Below, one piece after another: positions 33,985 through 43,358 of a stretch of DNA of 64,000 nt (its first letter is position 1; every line of letters starts with the position of its first letter). The notes under the pieces are model-generated. The model was given only the letters and a program-made list of their open reading frames with translations. It was not told the origin of the DNA and did not search any database. Source of the stretch: Armatimonadota bacterium (GTDB lineage: Bacteria; Armatimonadota; UBA5829; DTJY01). The stretch is taken from positions 234,205-298,204 of the forward strand of contig JARYMF010000004.1 in the NCBI GenBank assembly GCA_029907255.1, given 5' to 3'. The position numbers and the translations under genes were made by a program.

Positions 33985-36366
33985 CTAAATAAGTTTTCTC
34001 GACCTTCTGGCGCACACCACAACGGCAAAAAGGTAAATAATACTAGACACGATTGAAATCCATTTCCCTATTGTGAATGCTGTAGGCACGTATTCAATTT
34101 TTATCCAGTGATGTCCTGCTGAAAGTGGAATTGCGCGGAGAATATAATCCGCAGGCATCAGGTTGTACTTTCTTTGGTCGCTACCAGGCAGTGGCTTTGC
34201 ACGCCAGCCTTTAGAGTACGCATCCGTTATGAGTAATATCGCCGGGTCAGGTAGCTCAGCCTCCACCACCAGCTCATCAGTCGAACGCTTCAAAAGTCTT
34301 GCCTTGCCGATTCTTCCCGATGGAACTGGCTTGGGATATGGCTCCGACTCAAGAATAACAGTCTTTCTCGGATTAAACCCATTTTCACTCATCTTGGCAA
34401 GGATATCATCACGGCCAGTGGCAACCTTCCAGTCCTGAACTAAATTTAGCAACGGCAAAGGATTAGGCAACTCGAAGACCTGTACCGCACCTCCCTGAGG
34501 AATGAAAACGTATCTGCATCTGATTAGGCTCGCCAGAGGATGAACGCTAAATGAACGTATCTCAGCCTTCGCTTCATCGGGGTCTTTCCCATTTATAAAT
34601 GCAATAAATTCTGCATATCGGCGAAGAACAAGCGCATCATAACCCCATACATCATACCTGCCAACGCACATAGCATGGTTTGGATTATCTGGCCAAAGAA
34701 TCCGGTAATCCCCCGGATTCTTCGCAAGAAAAGCTCTCAGACTTGGATTATCTGCCAGCTTTGAATCAAAGCTCACGCAAAGCATGCGAGCAAAAACGAG
34801 AATCTCAACCACCGCCAACACGCCAATTGCGTATACAGCTCGCTTTTCCTTCCTCGCAATCATAAGGAGAACAAACAATAATAGACAAATTCCGGCAGAA
34901 ATGAGCAAAGACTCAGAGGCAAACTTTCCAGCCTGCAGGAAGAAATCTGACTCTAAGATTCCATGCCTGCCAATATAGCACTCAGCTGAACTAGTAATAG
35001 CTGTAGAAAATCTTTTCCATAATCCATCTGGATTTGCTGCCGACGTTCGAATAAAAAACGCCAAAATGCCGAGAACTAAACCAATACATGGAACGCTTGC
35101 TACAAAAGCCCGACTTTCCGGCGGCTTTCTTAACATCCGATCAAAACCAACCCCGGCTAACATAATTGTAAAAAGGGTGGCTTGAAGTATAAATTTCGAC
35201 ATCCCACGGAATGAGTTAAACCCAGGAATCCAATAATATAAAACATTGAAAAGCGGAGTATGCGATCCCAAGGCAAGCACAATAAGGATGAACACCATTG
35301 CAAGTGAGAGACGTCGGATCTGTTTGTCGCCAAATATCGCTCCATAAAGCGCCAGGAAGAAGCCACTCACTCCTATATAAAGCGACATTTCCCACAAGAA
35401 ACAACGCCCCCAATAGGGGAATTTAATCATATTTCCGAAAAACCCAGGGACCAACAAGGTAATCAAATTTTCAGGAGGGAAAGAGAACATTGCCGCATAG
35501 TCATACTTTACACCCCCGCCGCGAATGCTCTCGGCCGCCGCCTGAAGCCCCGTTAGAAGCTGGACGGCAGACAGCGCACTTCCCACAACATACATCCCCA
35601 TCACGCAAAGCCCTGTAATGAGTCTTTTTTCTGTTTTTATTATCCGAATCCCAGAGTAGAAAAGCACCGCCACCAGGGTGTAGAACATGCACTGTGGAAA
35701 ACCAGCTAGCCCTTGCATTGCAACTGAAAATGCTCCCAGCAAGAACCATGACAGCGATGGCTTGTCAAACATACCGTCAATCGCAAGCAGTATCAGTGGC
35801 GCCCATGCCATAACGCATATTACAGGCAAATGACCAGCATACACATGCATAAATAGAGGCGCAGAAAACATCCACAAAATTGCCGAAAGAAGACATGCTC
35901 CCGGGTGTAGCCTACGATGTGCCACCCATAGATACATAAACAAACCCGCAAGAATGATGTGCGCTGCAACCAAAAGATTGATCGCCCTTGAAACTGAAAG
36001 TATCAAATGCAACCAATTTGGAGGGTATAAGAGCGCAGATTGAAAGAAACCGAAAAACGGGCTACCAGAGAAAACATACGGATTCCACAATGCTAGGTTG
36101 CCGTTCCTGAGTTCGCGGAATCCAAACTCCCTCAAATGAACGTAGTGTAGGCAGATATCCCCTCGGTTACGGGAAATAATAAAATCCTTGCCAGCAAAAA
36201 TAGAACCTGCAAGCATTAATATAGTCAGAATGATAATCAATACAGCCGATATTGCAATAGTCGCCCTGGAATTGCTTACAAACGGAACGCTTCCTAAACG
36301 ATATCCTTCTGACCTTGATTTGCCGCTTTTTTTGTTTTTTCGAATACTATAGTGTTTCATAGTCAC
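33985..36366 (-). CDS. YfhO-family large membrane protein
   Basis: A 793-residue protein with about a dozen transmembrane segments and a soluble C-terminal part. The YfhO signatures NRGDICLHYVHLREFGFRELRNGNLALWNPYVFSGSPFFG and FNSFRGMSKFILQATLF are present. The family is GT-C-like and, in Bacillus, is linked to lipoteichoic acid or lipid glycosylation. Its stop faces pheA convergently. It directly follows the first TMTC-like gene with no intergenic base. Confidence 0.85.
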   Translation of the reverse strand: MTMKHYSIRKNKKSGKSRSEGYRLGSVPFVSNSRATIAISAVLIIILTILMLAGSIFAGKDFIISRNRGDICLHYVHLREFGFRELRNGNLALWNPYVFSGSPFFGFFQSALLYPPNWLHLILSVSRAINLLVAAHIILAGLFMYLWVAHRRLHPGACLLSAILWMFSAPLFMHVYAGHLPVICVMAWAPLILLAIDGMFDKPSLSWFLLGAFSVAMQGLAGFPQCMFYTLVAVLFYSGIRIIKTEKRLITGLCVMGMYVVGSALSAVQLLTGLQAAAESIRGGGVKYDYAAMFSFPPENLITLLVPGFFGNMIKFPYWGRCFLWEMSLYIGVSGFFLALYGAIFGDKQIRRLSLAMVFILIVLALGSHTPLFNVLYYWIPGFNSFRGMSKFILQATLFTIMLAGVGFDRMLRKPPESRAFVASVPCIGLVLGILAFFIRTSAANPDGLWKRFSTAITSSAECYIGRHGILESDFFLQAGKFASESLLISAGICLLLFVLLMIARKEKRAVYAIGVLAVVEILVFARMLCVSFDSKLADNPSLRAFLAKNPGDYRILWPDNPNHAMCVGRYDVWGYDALVLRRYAEFIAFINGKDPDEAKAEIRSFSVHPLASLIRCRYVFIPQGGAVQVFELPNPLPLLNLVQDWKVATGRDDILAKMSENGFNPRKTVILESEPYPKPVPSGRIGKARLLKRSTDELVVEAELPDPAILLITDAYSKGWRAKPLPGSDQRKYNLMPADYILRAIPLSAGHHWIKIEYVPTAFTIGKWISIVSSIIYLFAVVVCARRSRKLI

Positions 36367-38346
36367 CTATGGCTCCGGCATTCTTTCGGATAGAGCTTTC
36401 AAAAAGTCGGGATGAGGCGTAACCCCGTATTTGCGACACAGCTTGACCTCTCTCCATGCGCCTGCATAATCACCCTTGAAATATAAGGCTATGGCAAGGT
36501 TGTTGTGAGCTTCTCCAAGTGTCGGATCAAGCCTGATTGCCTTGCGGTATTCTTCTATTGCTTCGTCGAGCTTGCCTAATTCTTTAAGAATTACCCCAAG
36601 GTTGCTATGAGCCTCCGCAAGCGTTGGATCAATCCTTACTGCCTCTTGATATTCTCTCATAGCCTCGTTCAGGTTGCCCTGCACGTCAAAATCCAAGCCT
36701 TTACGGTAATGTTCCAGTGCATTTTCGCGTTGCTTTGACCTCACAACTTGCCGCACCACATTGGCACTGGCTCGCCGCCGCTTCTCTGCAGTGGCGGCGA
36801 TTAGGTTAACCCGAGCGTCTTCAAAATTCGGATTCAGCCTAAGCGCCTCCGTAAAATGAGCGATTGCCAGGTCAATTTCTCCCATTCCATAAAACGCATT
36901 CCCTAAATTAAAATGAGTCTTCGGCTGATCTGGCATTATTCTAAGTGCGGCTTCGAAATGTTTCGCGGCTGTTTTATAGTCTTTTTTCTCGGCTAAAGCA
37001 GTGCCAAGGTTCATATGAGCAACCGAGTTTTCCGATGTTACTTCAAGAGCTCGAGTAAAAATCGCAACGCTATTTTTCCAATAACCCAATTGAACAAAAG
37101 TACAAGTAGAAAGACAAACAAGCGTTATAACAGCACTTAAAGGAAGAACGGAAGAATAGAGGAAAACATTGAAGAAGCAGCTAGCCTTTTTACTTTCTTC
37201 CATTACTTTATTTCTACTCAAGCTTCCAGTTAAATCTGGGATTCCCCATGCGATTACTATAAAAAGGCCAATCAAGGGAATGTAGGTAAAACGATCCGCC
37301 ATGCCATGCATGCCAAACTGCACCAGACCAATTACAGGAACAAGGGTGCCCATAAACCACAGCCATCCAACTCCGACGTACGGCCGGCGTTTAGATGCTC
37401 GGAAGGCAAAATATAACAAAATCGCAAGCGCCAATCCAGAAGCTACCACCTGCCATTCCGGTATCTTATCGAGAGGATGGGGGTAGATAACTGCAAGCTT
37501 CTGCGGCCATAGCATCTTTAAAATATACAGGACATAGGAGACAATTGCATTAGAAACCCGAATGCCAAACGGTATGGCTTCAAACGAGCTTATCGCTCCA
37601 CCCTTCTGCTGAGCATAGTATGCAATATAGCAAGAAATCAATACCATTCCGAAAAGCGGCAACTTCTCAATAATCAGGTGCGAGGTAGTCTTTGTACTTA
37701 ATTTCAAATGCCGAGCAGTAGGCGAGCGATTAGCAAGTGTGCTGCGGCAGAGCGGCCAGTAATCCAAAAGTAGAAGCACGAATGGGAGAGTTACAAGCAT
37801 TGGCTTTGACATCAGGCCAAGGGCAAAGAAAACAATAATTGGAGCATAGGTCGAAACCTTGGGAAATTGGACATATCGGGCATATGCCCACAGCGCAAGC
37901 ATCCAAAAAAGCGTACTTAAGACGTCCTTTCTCTCGGCTACCCAAGCAACCGACTCAATATGTAAAGGGTGTATTGCAAAAAGCGCTGCCACAAAGCCAC
38001 TCTGCCAAGGCAAGCCAGTCATGCGAACGAGGACTAAAAAAAGCACAACCGTGTTAGCCGAATGAAGCAGCAGATTGATCAAATGATATCCAAAAGGCTC
38101 CAGACGAAAAAGTTCCCAGTCAAACATATACGACAGCCAAACCATTGGCTGCCAAGTGCCTTGATACACAGTCCTAAAAGCCCAGCTGATATTTCGCACG
38201 TTAAGGCCGTGCACGTTTACATTATTTACGACATATTCGGGATCATCATAGGAGAGAAAATCGTTGTTGAGCACGCGGCAAAACGTAGCAAATATTAAGA
38301 GAAGCAGCGCTAGGCAGATTATTAGGTTAAGTCGTCTTTCGAACAT
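36367..38346 (-). CDS. TMTC-like TPR membrane protein (paralogue 1)
   Basis: A 659-residue protein. The N-terminal half has about ten membrane segments and GT-C-like landmarks: FLSYDDPEYVVNN (the D-D pair after the first helix), GYHLINLLLHSANTVVLF and HPLHIESVAWVAERKDVLSTLFWM. The C-terminal half has TPR units such as AVAHMNLGTALAEKKDYKTA and LAEAHSNLGVILKELGKLDEA. The layout matches bacterial relatives of eukaryotic TMTC proteins, putative glycosyltransferases that use lipid-linked sugars. It is followed by yfhO and preceded by a close paralogue, separated by seven bases. Confidence 0.85.
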   Translation of the reverse strand: MFERRLNLIICLALLLLIFATFCRVLNNDFLSYDDPEYVVNNVNVHGLNVRNISWAFRTVYQGTWQPMVWLSYMFDWELFRLEPFGYHLINLLLHSANTVVLFLVLVRMTGLPWQSGFVAALFAIHPLHIESVAWVAERKDVLSTLFWMLALWAYARYVQFPKVSTYAPIIVFFALGLMSKPMLVTLPFVLLLLDYWPLCRSTLANRSPTARHLKLSTKTTSHLIIEKLPLFGMVLISCYIAYYAQQKGGAISSFEAIPFGIRVSNAIVSYVLYILKMLWPQKLAVIYPHPLDKIPEWQVVASGLALAILLYFAFRASKRRPYVGVGWLWFMGTLVPVIGLVQFGMHGMADRFTYIPLIGLFIVIAWGIPDLTGSLSRNKVMEESKKASCFFNVFLYSSVLPLSAVITLVCLSTCTFVQLGYWKNSVAIFTRALEVTSENSVAHMNLGTALAEKKDYKTAAKHFEAALRIMPDQPKTHFNLGNAFYGMGEIDLAIAHFTEALRLNPNFEDARVNLIAATAEKRRRASANVVRQVVRSKQRENALEHYRKGLDFDVQGNLNEAMREYQEAVRIDPTLAEAHSNLGVILKELGKLDEAIEEYRKAIRLDPTLGEAHNNLAIALYFKGDYAGAWREVKLCRKYGVTPHPDFLKALSERMPEP

Positions 38347-38353
38347 ACCTACC

Positions 38354-40402
38354 TCAGTTTTCAGGCATTTTCTCAGAGAGTGCTTTCAAAAAAGTTTTGG
38401 GAGGCTTTCCACCATATTCCTCATACAGACGGATTTCCCACCACGCCCCCACATAGTCTCCTTTTTCATACAGCGCAATAGCTAAATTTTTGTGGGCGCT
38501 TGCGTGCCTAGGATTAAGTCGAATCGCCATCCGGTAGGCTTGAATTGCCGCATCCAACTTGCCTAACTGACCAAGAGCAACCCCCAAATTGTAGTAAGCA
38601 GACACGAACTGCGGATTCTTTTGAACCGCTATTCTAAATTGGCGCACTGCTCCATCAAGGTCACCCTTAAATGCTAGCGCCAATCCGAGGTCATTGTAAA
38701 CCTCTGCAAGGTTAGGATTTAGCTGTATAGCCTTCTTATAGTGTTCGATTGCCTCATCAATACGCCCCTGTGCCGCCAATGCTAGCCCAAGGTTGCCGTG
38801 AGCGTTTGCAAAGTCAGGCCTAAGCGACAACGCTTTGCCATAATGTTCGACTGCCTCAGATAGATTTCCCTGTGAAGCAAGAGCCAAGCCCAGGTTATTA
38901 TACGCATCAGCATCATTCGGATTGACCTTCAATGCTTCTTTAAACTGCAAGATTGCCTCCTTTACCATCCCTCCTTCGGCTAGGGCAACGCCAAGATTGA
39001 GCATTGCATTAGGATCGAAAGGATAGATTTCCAACGCCCTTGAGTAGTGTGCTATTGCCTGCTTTATTTTGCCCTTCTCCCTTAAAGCATCACCAAGGCT
39101 TGTATGAGCCACAACATTGTTTTTTGTCACTGCAAGGGTGTGTTCAAATAGTGAGACACTATCACGCCAGTAGCCAACTTGGATGCGTGTGCAGATTGCC
39201 AGGGCAAGAAGCGATACAGCAGATGCAAATGGGAGAATAGGCAAATTGATAATCTTTCTTCCTTCTCTCGCTCCCTTTAATCCAATATTCCCCAGAAGGT
39301 CGGGGACTCCCCAAACAATTGCGATGAAAATGCCAATGAGCGGAATATAAGTGTACCTATCCGCCATTGCCTGGCTTCCAACTTGGATTATGCCAATTAC
39401 CGGGACCAAAGTAAAGAGATACCAAAACCAGCCAACCACCAGATAGCGCCTGCTATGCGCTAGGTAGACTGCCAGCAAAGTTATGCTAACGAGAACCAAA
39501 CCAGATCCAACAACTTGCCAAATCGGCAATCCCTCTATTGGGTATGGATAGAAAATCGCAAGGTTCCTTGGCCAGAGCATCTTGCCAAGATATGCAACAT
39601 AAGAAACAAGCGCATTTGAAATACGGTCAGTGATGGCAACTTTTTGAAGCGTTCTCACAGCCTCGCCCTCATGCTGGGCAATGTATGTTATAACGCATGA
39701 TATAGTTGAGAGCACGAATAGCAGCGCCTTCTCAAGTATAAGATTACCATGCTTACTTAAAGCAGCAGCCGACGTTGAGTGACGAGCAAGGCTGATGCGT
39801 CTTAAGGGCCAGTAGTCTAGCAGCAGGAAAACAAGGGGAAGGGTAACCAGCATAGGTTTCGACATAAGCCCAAGCGCAAACAAGACCATAACTCGAAGGT
39901 AAGTCATAACCCTAGGAGATTGCACGTAACTGATATATGACCATGTGGTGACCATCCAGAAAAAGGCACTCAAGACATCCTTTCTTTCGGCCGTCCAAGC
40001 GACTGATTCCACATGAAGCGGATGTATCGCAAAAAAAGCCGCAACGAGCGCGCTTCGCCACGGATAGCCTGTAACACTCAAGAGGATTCCAAAAAGAGTA
40101 AGCGTCGTCGCCAGATGCAAAATAAGATTCGTTAGATGGTGCCCCCATGGCTTCATGCCATACACTTCAACGTCGAGCATATGGGAAATCCACGTCATAG
40201 GATGCCAATTTGCCGCATGCCTAGTTGCAAACGCCCACTTAATACCTTCCCATGTTAATCCTGCTCTGACAAGTACATTCTCTGTCACGTACTCGCCATC
40301 ATCGAAATTTATAAACTCATTTCGAAGCACCGGCAGGAAAACTCCGATGGTAATGGCAATTAGCGCAAGCATAATCCAGAAGCGCTGGTAAAACTTTTTC
40401 AT
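38354..40402 (-). CDS. TMTC-like TPR membrane protein (paralogue 2)
   Basis: A 682-residue paralogue of the downstream protein with the same order: INFDDGEYVTENVLVRAG, HHLTNLILHLATTLTLF, HPLHVESVAWTAERKDVLSAFFWM, then a longer TPR array of about eight units (for example ADAYNNLGLALASQGNLSEA). The membrane halves align well; the TPR tails differ in unit number. Tandem duplication is likely. Its start overlaps the stop of a small membrane ORF in ATGA. Confidence 0.86.
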   Translation of the reverse strand: MKKFYQRFWIMLALIAITIGVFLPVLRNEFINFDDGEYVTENVLVRAGLTWEGIKWAFATRHAANWHPMTWISHMLDVEVYGMKPWGHHLTNLILHLATTLTLFGILLSVTGYPWRSALVAAFFAIHPLHVESVAWTAERKDVLSAFFWMVTTWSYISYVQSPRVMTYLRVMVLFALGLMSKPMLVTLPLVFLLLDYWPLRRISLARHSTSAAALSKHGNLILEKALLFVLSTISCVITYIAQHEGEAVRTLQKVAITDRISNALVSYVAYLGKMLWPRNLAIFYPYPIEGLPIWQVVGSGLVLVSITLLAVYLAHSRRYLVVGWFWYLFTLVPVIGIIQVGSQAMADRYTYIPLIGIFIAIVWGVPDLLGNIGLKGAREGRKIINLPILPFASAVSLLALAICTRIQVGYWRDSVSLFEHTLAVTKNNVVAHTSLGDALREKGKIKQAIAHYSRALEIYPFDPNAMLNLGVALAEGGMVKEAILQFKEALKVNPNDADAYNNLGLALASQGNLSEAVEHYGKALSLRPDFANAHGNLGLALAAQGRIDEAIEHYKKAIQLNPNLAEVYNDLGLALAFKGDLDGAVRQFRIAVQKNPQFVSAYYNLGVALGQLGKLDAAIQAYRMAIRLNPRHASAHKNLAIALYEKGDYVGAWWEIRLYEEYGGKPPKTFLKALSEKMPEN

Positions 40403-40539
40403 TCTGCATTCTCCGCAACGGCAGACCTTGGCATGCGCCCACTAAGTTTATAATTCATCCATGCAATCCAAGCATACAAAAACGCTGCAAGAAAGACAAT
40501 CGCTGAGATTATTGAAACCAGTTCCTTGCTGTAAAGCAC
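40399..40539 (-). CDS. Possible small membrane protein upstream of TMTC paralogue 2
   Basis: A 46-residue ORF that begins at GTG and reads MLYSKELVSIISAIVFLAAF, followed by a second hydrophobic stretch, LYAWIAWMNY, and a polar tail RMPRSAVAENAE. It has one membrane helix and its TGA overlaps the ATG of the next gene. No clear Shine-Dalgarno precedes the GTG, so the start is uncertain. The coding call rests on the hydrophobic profile and the ATGA overlap only. Confidence 0.45.
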   Translation of the reverse strand: MLYSKELVSIISAIVFLAAFLYAWIAWMNYKLSGRMPRSAVAENAE

Positions 40540-40698
40540 GATGGCTAATCCAAGACATGGGTTGGCATGCTCAAATACATCCCAACTCTAACAAAAAACA
40601 GAAGGAGGCAGCAATAATGAGCGGAATTTCAGTGAAATTCTTACTATGCATGGTTATTATGGAGGCAAGATATTCCAAAAATTGGCAGCAGAACTATA

Positions 40699-42099
40699 CT
40701 ACCGCGCAGAGCCGCCCCCTTCTGTTTCTTCTTCACCCTCAGGCGACTTAGGGGGTTTAATAATGCGAACTTTCTGAATACGACGGCCATCTGTTTTCTC
40801 TACAACGAACTTTATGCCGTCATATTCGACCGCTTGACCCTGGTGAGGTTGGGTACCAAATAAACCAAATACAAAGCCACCTATGGTGTCGAATTCCTCC
40901 TCAGGCAGCTGAATGTCCATTAATTCGTTTATTTCGCTGATGGGAATTCTCGCATCGACTATCATAGTATTTTCATCTAGTATTTCGGTCATAGGTTCTT
41001 CGACATCATACTCATCCATAATGTCGCCAACAATCTCTTCGAGAATATCCTCAATTGTTACTAAGCCTGCTGTTCCGCCATATTCATCCACAACGATAGC
41101 CATTTGAATCTTGCTCTTCTTGAACTCCGCAAGAAGCTCGTCCACTTTTTTGTTTTCGGGAACGATGTACGGCGGGCGCATGAGTTCTCGGATATTGACC
41201 TTCTTGCCATTTTCATGCAACGCCCTCAGAAGGTCCTTTGCATGAACAACGCCGACGATATTGTCCACTGTATCTTCGTATATGGGCACGCGTGAATGCC
41301 CTGCACGGATTATCACATCTAGAAGCTCATCAACCGAGGCATTTACCTCGACACATTTCATATCGGTCCGCGGCGTCATAACTTTTCGCACGACGGTATC
41401 GGTGAACTCAAAGATGGAATGAATCATCTCCTTTTCTTCCTCTTCGAGAACACCTTCCTCTTCGCCGGCTTCCACAAGCATTTTGAGCTCTTCCTCAGTT
41501 AGAATTGGCGGTGAGAAGCTAGCTCTGCCACCGAAAGGTCTGACAAACAGATTGCTTGCGGCTGTGATTGTTTTAACAAACGGTGCCGTGAGATACGAAA
41601 GCCAAAGCATTGGACCGGCAACCAACAATGCAATTTTTTCGGCGTGCTGGAGAGCCAGACTTTTTGGGGCAGTCTCCCCAATTACTAAACTTAGAAAGAC
41701 TATCACAAGGGTCAAGAGCACGACCGCTGACGCAATTGGGTTGTCAGCGATGATTGGAATGCCTGTCGCCTGAAGGTACTTTGCTAGTGGTTCGGCTAGC
41801 GTAGCGGCACCTGCCGCTGAGGCGAAAAACCCAACGAGGGTGATGCCCATCTGCACCGTCGCCAAAAAGCGGGTGGGGTCTTCAAGCAGCCTCTGAACCG
41901 CTTTTGCTCGAGAGACGCCTTCGTCCACAAGCTGCTTTATTCTTGTCTTGCGCACGGATACAATCGCTATCTCTGCCATAGAAAAGAATGCATTACAGAA
42001 AAGCAGCAGAAATATGAGAATAACGCTCTTAACTATGCCGGGATTGCCCGTGCTTCCTACCATCCCGGCAAAACTGAACGGGTCAACATCTGTACCCAA
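40699..42099 (-). CDS. CorC/HlyC-family CBS-domain membrane protein
   Basis: A protein of about 466 residues. A DUF21 domain with four membrane helices at the N-terminus (AEIAIVSVRKTRIKQLVDEGVSRAKAV) is followed by a CBS pair near VMTPRTDMKCVEVNASVDEL and a CorC_HlyC domain ending EFDTIGGFVFGLFGTQPHQG. The family is linked to magnesium or cobalt efflux. A GTG four codons upstream is too close to its GGGG run; I prefer the TTG with better spacing, but this is not certain. It ends the rpsU-to-corC series. Confidence 0.9.
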   Translation of the reverse strand: MGTDVDPFSFAGMVGSTGNPGIVKSVILIFLLLFCNAFFSMAEIAIVSVRKTRIKQLVDEGVSRAKAVQRLLEDPTRFLATVQMGITLVGFFASAAGAATLAEPLAKYLQATGIPIIADNPIASAVVLLTLVIVFLSLVIGETAPKSLALQHAEKIALLVAGPMLWLSYLTAPFVKTITAASNLFVRPFGGRASFSPPILTEEELKMLVEAGEEEGVLEEEEKEMIHSIFEFTDTVVRKVMTPRTDMKCVEVNASVDELLDVIIRAGHSRVPIYEDTVDNIVGVVHAKDLLRALHENGKKVNIRELMRPPYIVPENKKVDELLAEFKKSKIQMAIVVDEYGGTAGLVTIEDILEEIVGDIMDEYDVEEPMTEILDENTMIVDARIPISEINELMDIQLPEEEFDTIGGFVFGLFGTQPHQGQAVEYDGIKFVVEKTDGRRIQKVRIIKPPKSPEGEEETEGGGSAR

Positions 42100-42157
42100 G
42101 TAATAAAACACCCCCTAAACTGAACATTAAAAGGATGAAACTAACCACAGTCTAAAC

Positions 42158-42922
42158 TTAGCCTGGTGCAAACCAATAAACGACAGCCGTGACTAGCATT
42201 GCAAGCACGGCGCCGATGATAACCTCCTGCAGTGAATGAATCTTAGCCTCAACGCGACTCTGGGCAATAAGGAGCGCAAGCACAACACCTAATATTGCGG
42301 CAAGATTGTTTTTCGAGATGTATAGAATCGAAGCTGCTAGGAAAAAACCTGCGGCAGTGTGACCGCTCACAATTCCTCCTCTTAACAGCTTTCCCTTCGA
42401 ACCCAATACTTTGATAATTGTGATAAGTACCAGCAGGATTACGCCAGTGAGAAACACCCGCATCAGCGGACCCGGCCTTTCTCCTCCAACCGGACTACCA
42501 AAGCCGCCTAGGTCGAAGTACTCTGCAGATAATATGACTCCAACGATGACAGCCGTTACAGCCGAAATAAGAACAGCACCAGCCGCGGCATCTTTGGCGA
42601 ATTTTGCTAGTGGATGATATGTAGGCGCTATGATATCCACAACAGCCTCAATGGCTGAATTGAACATCTCGCAAATTAATACAAGTGAAATCGTAAAAAG
42701 TAACACCAACATGTCCCTTTTCTCTAAATTGAAAAGGAGAGCAACAAGAAGCACAAGAAAAACCATAACGAAATGAAAGCGCATGTGCTTCTGTGTGCGA
42801 AAGACATCAAGTATGCCATTAACCGCATACCTGAATCCTCCCAAAATGCCCCTTGGCTTGACATTTGGTGCTTCTGAATCATCCGTAGACTGATCAATTG
42901 CCTCTTTAGTTAGATCTTCCAT
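42158..42922 (-). CDS. DgkA-type lipid kinase fused to a PAP2-like phosphatase domain
   Basis: A 254-residue membrane protein. Residues about 25-130 match the DgkA/undecaprenol kinase family, with EMFNSAIEAVVDIIAPTYHPLAKFAKDAAAGAV carrying the catalytic Glu-Asn and the KDxAAGAV motif. The C-terminal part has PAP2-like motifs: SGHTAAGFFLA, then SRVEAKIHSLQEV (SR, five residues, H, three residues, then E where D is usual). If both are active, one chain would phosphorylate and dephosphorylate a lipid. It overlaps ybeY by 17 bases. Confidence 0.85.
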   Translation of the reverse strand: MEDLTKEAIDQSTDDSEAPNVKPRGILGGFRYAVNGILDVFRTQKHMRFHFVMVFLVLLVALLFNLEKRDMLVLLFTISLVLICEMFNSAIEAVVDIIAPTYHPLAKFAKDAAAGAVLISAVTAVIVGVILSAEYFDLGGFGSPVGGERPGPLMRVFLTGVILLVLITIIKVLGSKGKLLRGGIVSGHTAAGFFLAASILYISKNNLAAILGVVLALLIAQSRVEAKIHSLQEVIIGAVLAMLVTAVVYWFAPG

Positions 42923-43358
42923 CGTTTGATTGTTCCAAAATCTCCTTTTCGTGTTCCCGCATTACAGCTGCCTGCGCTTCAGTTTGGTCACCATAACCTA
43001 GAAGGTGGAGCATGCCATGTGCAACCAACAAACTGATTTCATCATCAAGTGAATGACCATGCTCCCTTGCTTGTTTTTCGGCTGTTTCCACGGAAATTAT
43101 TATATCACCCAGCACAACTTGGTCGTTTTCATAAGTTACTTCCTTGTCTTCCAATTGCGAAAAGGCAAGAACATCTGTTGGCGAGTCTACACCTCTATAT
43201 TCTTTATTCAATTCGCGAATCATCTCATCATCTGTAAGGACAATGCTAACCTCTGCAGGTCGGTTAAATCCCTCAACTTGCAGTGACTTGGCTACGACCT
43301 TTTTCAACCTTTCCTGATTCACTTGCCTCTTCTGAAGATTCTTTATTAGCACTTCCAT
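42906..43358 (-). CDS. ybeY: Endoribonuclease YbeY
   Basis: A 150-residue metal-dependent RNase used in 16S rRNA 3'-end maturation and ribosome quality control. MEVLIKNLQKRQVN fits the family start, then NKEYRGVDSPTDVLAFSQ and the zinc motif VAHGMLHLLGYGD. The third usual His (GYDH) is Asp here, a variant known in some phyla. Start is set by family alignment; AAGGAAAG lies ten bases upstream. It overlaps the pgpH 3' end by 86 bases. Confidence 0.9.
   Translation of the reverse strand: MEVLIKNLQKRQVNQERLKKVVAKSLQVEGFNRPAEVSIVLTDDEMIRELNKEYRGVDSPTDVLAFSQLEDKEVTYENDQVVLGDIIISVETAEKQAREHGHSLDDEISLLVAHGMLHLLGYGDQTEAQAAVMREHEKEILEQSNDGRSN

Noticed and set aside
40617..40751. Plus-strand 44-codon ORF behind GAAGGAGG
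   Set aside because: It runs into the 3' end of the corC gene on the other strand and its C-terminus is corC shadow; strong ribosome site noted but no other support.
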